Assembly (NCBI RefSeq): GCF_013403865.1
Contig: NZ_JABFDK010000001.1
Location: 1,302,001-1,366,000, forward strand
Direction: 5' to 3'
Length of the DNA stretch: 64,000 nt
Source: Winogradskyella costae
Lineage (GTDB): Bacteria; Bacteroidota; Bacteroidia; Flavobacteriales; Flavobacteriaceae
Within the stretch, counting starts at the first letter, position 1. The number at the start of each line of letters is the position of its first letter. Shown here piece after piece: positions 59,335 to 64,000 of the stretch. Position numbers and translations under genes: made by a program. The notes beneath the pieces are model-generated. The model did not search any database, had not been told where the DNA came from, and saw only the letters and a list, made by a program, of their open reading frames with translations.

Positions 59335-60144
59335 ATGTCTCATATATTTAAGTCCAGTATCGTTTGTCTTTTGCTTTTAACATTTACTACAAGCTGTAAA
59401 AATGAAAAGAAAGAACCAGTTGAAGTCAAAACTTCAGCGCCTATAAAAGAAAATAAGATTCTAACTCCTGTTGAAACCATTGAGAAGGCTTATAATAAAG
59501 AAGGGCTTTTATCTAATGAGGCTATTGAATTGGACATGGTTATTAGTTTTGGTGGTAAAGAACGCCTCAGTGGTAGAATGACTTATTTAACAAATTCTAC
59601 AAAAGGAAAACTAGCTTTAAATGATGGTTCGTTAATGTATTTTGATGGAGTTAAAGTGTTTCATTCTACAGATCTTAAAAATGAAAAAGCAGCTAGATTT
59701 GATGCTTATACTTGGATGTATTTCTTGTTGTTTCAAACTAAATTAAGTGATGAAGGCACAATTTGGTCTGATGTAGAGGCTTTAGAGCTTAATGAGAAAA
59801 CTTATAATGCACAAACGCTAACCTTCGAAGCAAATACTGGTGATGCACCAGATGATTGGTATGTTGTTTATAGTGATCCTGAAACACATATGATGGATTA
59901 TGTCGCTTATATTGTTACAGTTAATAAATCTACAGAGGCAGCAGAAGCTGATCCGCATGCTATTGGATATTCTAATTATAAAATGATAGATGGTGTGCCA
60001 ATTGCACATAATTGGGAGTTTTATGAATGGTCTAAAGATGGTGGTCTAGGAAAGGTGATTGGTAATGCAACGCTTAATAACGTGAAGTTTGTAACTCCAG
60101 ATGCAAATACATTTTCTATTCCTGTGGATTTTATAGAAAAATAA
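59335..60144 (+). CDS. Lipoprotein of DUF6503-like type
   Basis: The 269-residue protein has a lipoprotein signal (LLTFTTSC, C21) and then a strand-rich domain (LSGRMTYLTNSTKGKLALNDGSLMYFDGVKVFH; DPETHMMDYVAYIV; YSNYKMIDGVPIAHNWEFYEW). The pattern resembles outer-membrane lipoproteins annotated as DUF6503, but I cannot confirm this. It probably sits in the outer membrane. It follows the DtxR-type gene on the same strand but has its own promoter. Confidence 0.7.
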   Translation: MSHIFKSSIVCLLLLTFTTSCKNEKKEPVEVKTSAPIKENKILTPVETIEKAYNKEGLLSNEAIELDMVISFGGKERLSGRMTYLTNSTKGKLALNDGSLMYFDGVKVFHSTDLKNEKAARFDAYTWMYFLLFQTKLSDEGTIWSDVEALELNEKTYNAQTLTFEANTGDAPDDWYVVYSDPETHMMDYVAYIVTVNKSTEAAEADPHAIGYSNYKMIDGVPIAHNWEFYEWSKDGGLGKVIGNATLNNVKFVTPDANTFSIPVDFIEK

Positions 60145-60160
60145 TAGGCGTAATGCTCTA

Positions 60161-60388
60161 TTAATTTCTTCGTTGTATAAAGGCTTTTAGTGTAAACAAA
60201 AGAATAATTTCTACACTGGCATAGAAAATACCGTGAACTATAGTGAGGTTAAATGCGATGACAAAAGCTATTGCAGATATAAAAAGAAATAGACATACAA
60301 TTATACCGCTAAAAAAGTCTTTTAGAAATGTTGTTTTATTCGATTTATAATCGAAAACAAAGGCGATTAAAATAACGATTAATGACAT
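60161..60388 (-). CDS. Small two-helix membrane protein, last gene of the feo operon
   Basis: The 75-residue protein has two or three membrane helices (MSLIVILIAFVFDY, and FSGIIVCLFLFISAIAFVIAFNLTIVHGIFYASVEIILLFTL) and a basic C-terminus. It overlaps the end of the FeoB-associated gene by ten bases, so it is translated with it. No family is recognised; its place suggests a link to iron transport. Confidence 0.62.
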   Translation of the reverse strand: MSLIVILIAFVFDYKSNKTTFLKDFFSGIIVCLFLFISAIAFVIAFNLTIVHGIFYASVEIILLFTLKAFIQRRN

Positions 60389-60519
60389 CCACAGCCGTCA
60401 TCACCTCCACAAGATTTTGCTGATTTTATTTTAGGTGGCCAAATATATTTTCGTACGAGATAAAGTATGGCCAAACCTACCGCAGAAAAAGCCAATATGT
60501 TTTGAATTATAGTATTCAT
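60379..60519 (-). CDS. FeoB-associated Cys-rich membrane protein
   Basis: The 46-residue frame reads MNTIIQNILAFSAVGLAILYLVRKYIWPPKIKSAKSCGGDDGCGCH. One membrane helix is followed by a tail with C-G-G-D-D-G-C-G-C-H, matching the FeoB-associated Cys-rich protein family (PF12669). It is thought to help FeoB in ferrous iron uptake. It lies just downstream of feoB and overlaps the following small gene by ten bases. Confidence 0.88.
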   Translation of the reverse strand: MNTIIQNILAFSAVGLAILYLVRKYIWPPKIKSAKSCGGDDGCGCH

Positions 60520-60533
60520 AAATACAGTATTAA

Positions 60534-60571
60534 AGACCTACGTGGTTTAAAAAAACCTACTTGCTAGGTCT
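60534..60571. repeat. REP-like palindrome after feoB
   Basis: AGACCTACGTGGTTT and AAACCTACTTGCTAGGTCT form arms of a degenerate REP between feoB and the Cys-rich gene, inside the operon. Confidence 0.6.
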
Positions 60572-60572
60572 A

Positions 60573-62675
60573 TTATTTTAAGACTTGATAAGCAACTAAT
60601 GCTACAATATAAGCAAAAGCACTCATAATTACTAACTGATACATTGGCCATTTCCAAGAGTTGGTCTCTTTTTTCACAATAGCAAGTGTACTCATACATT
60701 GCATGGCAAAGGCATAAAATAGAAGCAATGAAATACCTGAAGCAAAATTAAATAAAGGGCCTCCAAGTATTGGATTTACTTCTCCTGCCATTCTGTTTTT
60801 GATGGTTTCTTCTTCGTCGCTTCCTACACTGTAAATGGTGGCTAATGTTCCTACGAATACTTCACGCGCAGCGAAAGAACTTACAATAGCAATACCAATT
60901 TTCCAATCATAACCTAACGGTCTAATGGCTGGTTCAATAGTATGACCTGCAATACCAATAAATGAATGTTCTAATTTATGAGATTCTATTTTTTGGCTTA
61001 ATTCGTCTTCAGATAAATTTTCTGAAGCGAATTGTTCTGTAACGATGCTTTCGGCCTTATTAAAATTATCACCAGGACCATAAGATGCCAAAAACCAAAG
61101 TACAATAGAAATGGCAAGGATGATTTTACCTGCTCCAAAGACAAAAGCTTTAGTCTTTTCTAAAACGGTTAAAACAACATTTTTAAACAAAGGCAGTTTA
61201 TAATTAGGCATTTCTACTACAAAGAAACTTTTGTTATTAAATTTTAGTATCTTATTTAGAATCCACGCTGACCCTACGGCGGCTCCAAAACCAATAAGGT
61301 ATAAGAGCATTAAAGTTAATGCTTGGTAGCTTATAAACCCGAAAAAACGACCTTCAGGAATCACCAATGCGATAATAATAAGATAGACTGGTAATCTTGC
61401 CGAACAGGTGGTAAAAGGTGTAACTAATATGGTGATTAAGCGTTCTTTCCAACTTTCAATATTACGCGTTGCCATAATCGCCGGAATCGCACAAGCTGTA
61501 CCAGAAATTAATGGTACGACACTTTTTCCGCTAAGCCCAAAGCGACGCATAATTCTGTCCATTAAAAACACCACACGACTCATATAGCCGCTTTCTTCCA
61601 GTATTGAAATAAAAAGAAATAAGAAGGCAATTTGTGGAATAAAAATGACAACGCCACCAAGTCCTGAAATAATACCTTCAGCTAAAAGGTTTGTAAATGC
61701 TCCTTCTGGCAGTGTATTTTTTACCCACTCGCTTAGCGACGCAAACGAACTGTCTATAAAATCCATTGGAATACTCGACCAATCGTAAATCGCTTGAAAA
61801 ATTAAAAGTAGAATGGCACCAAAAATCAGGTAACCCCATACCTTGTGCGTTAGTATTCTATCTAATTTTATACGTAAATCTTTTGCCGTTTTAAGGTCAA
61901 TAGTTTGGCCTTTTTTTAGCGTTTCGTTTATAAATTGGTAACGCTTTATAGTTTCCTTTTGTTGCAGGCGTTTTAAGTCTGTTTTAGATTTTGTTTTAAA
62001 GTCTTCAACGGCTTCAAATGTTTTTCTATCTGTTTTTCCGAAGTTGACATCTTGGGTAATTACTAGCCAAAGTTTGTATAATAACTGATTCGGAAATGCT
62101 TTTCTTAAATTGTCAAAATAAGCTTCATCAATAGAAGAAGCGTTTAAACAAGATTCTGTAGAAAGTTCTTTATAATGTGTTATAAGTTCCTTAAGCTCTT
62201 GAATACCTTTATTTTTACGGGTACTGATTAAAGCTATTTTGGTGTTTAATTCTTGTTCTAAATAATCAATGTCTAATGAAATGCCTTTATAGGCCATTCT
62301 ATCAGACATGTTAATAACTAAAATGGTAGGGATTTGTAAATCTTTAATTTGTGTAAATAGTAAAAGATTTCGTTTTAAATTTTCAACATCACTAACTACA
62401 ATAGCTAAATCTGGATAATCTTTGTCCGTTTTATTAAGTAGCAATTCAATAACTACATTTTCATCTAAAGACGATGCATTTAAGCTGTACGTTCCTGGTA
62501 AGTCAATGATATGTGCTTTTACACCTCTCGGCAGTTTGCAAATACCTTCTTTTTTTTCAACAGTAATACCAGGATAATTACCGACTTTTTGGTTTAATCC
62601 AGTTAAGGCATTAAAAACGGATGTTTTTCCAGTATTGGGGTTTCCAATTAACGCAACATTGATTTGCTTACTCAT
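60573..62675 (-). CDS. feoB: Ferrous iron transporter FeoB
   Basis: The 700-residue protein (ATG at 62675) has an N-terminal G-protein domain with G1 GNPNTGKTS, G3 DLPGTYSL and NMSD, a GDI-like linker, and then a membrane domain with two Gate motifs (SRVVFLMDRIMRRFGLSGKSVVPLISGTACAIPA). It carries ferrous iron across the inner membrane. Its start overlaps the feoA stop by eight bases (ATGAGTAA), as usual for feoAB. A further four-residue extension at the start is rejected. Confidence 0.97.
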   Translation of the reverse strand: MSKQINVALIGNPNTGKTSVFNALTGLNQKVGNYPGITVEKKEGICKLPRGVKAHIIDLPGTYSLNASSLDENVVIELLLNKTDKDYPDLAIVVSDVENLKRNLLLFTQIKDLQIPTILVINMSDRMAYKGISLDIDYLEQELNTKIALISTRKNKGIQELKELITHYKELSTESCLNASSIDEAYFDNLRKAFPNQLLYKLWLVITQDVNFGKTDRKTFEAVEDFKTKSKTDLKRLQQKETIKRYQFINETLKKGQTIDLKTAKDLRIKLDRILTHKVWGYLIFGAILLLIFQAIYDWSSIPMDFIDSSFASLSEWVKNTLPEGAFTNLLAEGIISGLGGVVIFIPQIAFLFLFISILEESGYMSRVVFLMDRIMRRFGLSGKSVVPLISGTACAIPAIMATRNIESWKERLITILVTPFTTCSARLPVYLIIIALVIPEGRFFGFISYQALTLMLLYLIGFGAAVGSAWILNKILKFNNKSFFVVEMPNYKLPLFKNVVLTVLEKTKAFVFGAGKIILAISIVLWFLASYGPGDNFNKAESIVTEQFASENLSEDELSQKIESHKLEHSFIGIAGHTIEPAIRPLGYDWKIGIAIVSSFAAREVFVGTLATIYSVGSDEEETIKNRMAGEVNPILGGPLFNFASGISLLLFYAFAMQCMSTLAIVKKETNSWKWPMYQLVIMSAFAYIVALVAYQVLK

Positions 62676-62895
62676 GCGCAGTTTCAATTATAATATGACT
62701 AGCAGTTTCTTTTCTAATGGCTAAATGAGAACCATTAATGTTAAGATACATTGGATCTGCAAATGGCGCCACTTGTACAAGCTCTACGGTATTACCTGGC
62801 AAACAACCCATTTCGAGAAGTTTTAAAGGAATATGAATAGAAGACACATCAATGATAATGCCTTGTTGTCCGCGTTTTAGATCTGCTAATGTCAA
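62668..62895 (-). CDS. feoA: FeoA (SH3-like partner of FeoB)
   Basis: The 75-residue protein has the FeoA fold (TLADLKRGQQGIIIDVSSIHIPLKLLEMGCLPGNTVELVQVAPFADPMYLNINGSHLAIRKETASHIII). It interacts with FeoB and may regulate it. The start is TTG at 62895; upstream in-frame codons run into a stop without an ATG. A promoter and a DtxR-like box lie upstream. Confidence 0.93.
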   Translation of the reverse strand: MTLADLKRGQQGIIIDVSSIHIPLKLLEMGCLPGNTVELVQVAPFADPMYLNINGSHLAIRKETASHIIIETAHE

Positions 62896-62906
62896 CCTTA
62901 TTCTTA

Positions 62907-62923
62907 TTTAGATTAATTTTAAA
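62907..62923. promoter_or_regulatory. DtxR-like box upstream of feoA
   Basis: TTTAGATTAATTTTAAA shares TTTAGATTA with the box at 58487-58512 and lies between the -7 box at 62928-62935 and the start codon, a typical repressor position. Confidence 0.55.
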
Positions 62924-62927
62924 GAAG

Positions 62928-62935
62928 CAAAAGTA
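62928..62935 (-). promoter_or_regulatory. -7 box (TACTTTTG) for the feo operon
   Basis: TACTTTTG on the minus strand fits TAnnTTTG, 32 bases upstream of the feoA start. Confidence 0.5.
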
Positions 62936-62993
62936 CTAGAAATTTGTTAGCTTAAAAAGCTCGTCAATAAATATTTAAATGCTTTATGATTAT

Positions 62994-63674
62994 TTAAGAG
63001 CCACCAAAATATTTTAAGGTCTCAATATCCTGTAGTAATTGATCAATATCCTCGGGATTTGTACCATCATAAAACCCTCTAATTTGACGCTTTTTATCAA
63101 TCAACATAAAATTTTCTGTATGTATCATATCAAATTGGTCGCCATTACCATCGGTTTTTACGGCTAAGTAACTTTTTCTAGCGAGCTCGTAAATTTGTTT
63201 TTTATCTCCGGTAACTAAATTCCATTTTCGATCGATAACACCTTTTTCTATAGCATATCTTTTAAGTTGTGCTACGCTATCTATTTTCGGAGTAACAGAA
63301 TGTGATAGCAGCATAATATTATCATTATTAATAATTTCTTGCTGCACGCGTTCCATGTTTTTTGTCATTATCGGGCAAATGGTCTGACATGTGGTAAAAA
63401 AAAAGTCTGCTATATAAATTTTATCCTTGTAAGCTTCTTGTGTTATCGTCTCTCCATTCTGATTCGTTAAACTAAAATCAGCGATTTTATGATACTTTAG
63501 TTGATGTTGAATGGTACTGTCTACTAACTCTTCGCTTACCATTCCAGGTTGATAAATAGGAAGTGGATGTTTAACATTTAGTATATTATATATTATTGCA
63601 ATGATAATAATACAAAGTACTGAGAAAAAGATTCCGAAGTTTTTATATCCTTTAAAAAATGAAAGAAATGACAT
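62994..63674 (-). CDS. SCO1/SenC-family protein
   Basis: The 226-residue protein has one N-terminal membrane helix (about 14-32) and a thioredoxin-fold domain with CxxxC as CQTIC (C96, C100) and the copper-ligand histidine in MIHTENFMLID. SCO proteins deliver copper to the CuA centre of cytochrome oxidase. A -7 box (TATTTTTG) lies 29 bases upstream. It is divergent from the M1 peptidase gene. Confidence 0.92.
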   Translation of the reverse strand: MSFLSFFKGYKNFGIFFSVLCIIIIAIIYNILNVKHPLPIYQPGMVSEELVDSTIQHQLKYHKIADFSLTNQNGETITQEAYKDKIYIADFFFTTCQTICPIMTKNMERVQQEIINNDNIMLLSHSVTPKIDSVAQLKRYAIEKGVIDRKWNLVTGDKKQIYELARKSYLAVKTDGNGDQFDMIHTENFMLIDKKRQIRGFYDGTNPEDIDQLLQDIETLKYFGGS

Positions 63675-63702
63675 TAAGTGTGTATTAAAGACAGTTGAAA
63701 TG

Positions 63703-63710
63703 CAAAAATA
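63703..63710 (-). promoter_or_regulatory. -7 box (TATTTTTG) for the SCO gene
   Basis: TATTTTTG on the minus strand fits TAnnTTTG and lies 29 bases upstream of the start codon. Confidence 0.45.
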
Positions 63711-63758
63711 CGACTGAATCTCAAGAAAAGCTTTATTTTTAACATTAAAACGAGTGCT

Positions 63759-64000
63759 ATGAAACGATTTTTAGGATGCCTAATCTTGGTATTGGCTATG
63801 CAAATAAATGCCCAAGATTATAATGAAACATTGAATGCTATTCGCTCTGCTGAAACCAACACAGCATTACGTCAAATGATGAATGCACAAAACGCTAATA
63901 CAGGAAATTACGATGTTAAATACCATCGGTTAGAATTAAATATAGATCCTTCTGTAGCAGCAATTTATGGTGATGTCACTACCTATTTCGAAGCCAAAGA
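63759..64000 (+). CDS. M1-family metallopeptidase, N-terminal fragment (runs off the window)
   Basis: The first 80 codons read MKRFLGCLILVLAMQINAQ (signal peptide), then a helical segment and YDVKYHRLELNIDPSVAAIYGDVTTYFEAK, which matches the first strands of the M1 aminopeptidase N-terminal domain. The zinc site and catalytic residues lie beyond the window, so the call rests on this domain alone. It is divergent from the SCO gene. Confidence 0.85.
   Translation, partial: MKRFLGCLILVLAMQINAQDYNETLNAIRSAETNTALRQMMNAQNANTGNYDVKYHRLELNIDPSVAAIYGDVTTYFEAK

Noticed and set aside
1..64000. CRISPR arrays, prophage, complete insertion sequences, rRNA and tRNA genes
   Set aside because: I looked for regularly spaced direct repeats, integrases, phage structural proteins and conserved RNA sequences and saw none. 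The only transposase-like domain is the RAYT part of the hemF fusion.

Overview
The window is chromosomal DNA from a low-GC member of the Bacteroidota, most likely a marine Flavobacteriaceae. The support is: promoters of the Bacteroidetes type (-7 box TAnnTTTG, no Shine-Dalgarno), a GLPGLI-family protein, a SusC-like TonB receptor with a carboxypeptidase-regulatory N-terminus, a fused HemC-HemD enzyme, HemJ in place of HemG/HemY, four-helix-bundle (S23-like) and RAYT/REP elements, and many N-terminal lipoproteins. The species cannot be named from sequence alone. No rRNA, tRNA, CRISPR array or prophage was seen.

Layout. 1-3.3 kb: 3' end of a class A penicillin-binding protein and both subunits of a 3-oxoacid CoA-transferase. 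3.6-15.7 kb: a mostly leftward group (peptide ABC ATPase, exonuclease, S41 peptidase, serine hydrolase, DUF4442, MGMT, CNNM-type protein), then small envelope proteins, an intact Lrp/AsnC regulator and a decayed second copy of it. 15.8-35.4 kb: a heme-biosynthesis region holding hemB, hemF, hemE, hemCD, hemA, hemH and hemJ, interspersed with a helicase carrying membrane helices, YchJ, a GNAT enzyme, an EI24 membrane protein, an AraC regulator, a TraB/GumN protein and a MATE transporter. 35.5-43.3 kb: an NtrY-like kinase, a crotonase, a TPR-kinase/response-regulator pair with a twin operator motif and a small outer-membrane protein, and a radical SAM protein. 43.3-50.7 kb: a tandem duplicated secreted protein with an AraC regulator, an HD hydrolase, an acyl-ACP desaturase, PlsC, a bacilliredoxin and a TerB/DnaJ protein. 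50.7-63 kb: a metal-homeostasis block with a TroA-type ABC importer whose permeases carry winged-helix tails, a TonB receptor, a DtxR-family regulator and feoA-feoB-Cys-rich protein. 63-64 kb: a SCO protein and the start of an M1 aminopeptidase.

How it fits together. The heme genes cover every step from glutamyl-tRNA to protoheme (only hemL is not seen). The metal block supplies iron or manganese, and a shared DtxR-like box precedes three of its transcription units. The most unusual feature is in the heme region. A REP-associated tyrosine transposase (RAYT) is fused in frame to HemF, and the linker is a translated REP palindrome. Further REP copies give a neighbouring GNAT gene its stop codon and lie in the hemB leader. 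A second, unrelated repeat cassette carrying a four-helix-bundle gene sits between hemE and hemCD. Other points worth a look are the helicase with transmembrane segments, the permease-winged-helix fusions, the TACGGTTTTACCGTA operator pair and the duplicated promoter-gene-terminator unit beside an AraC regulator.
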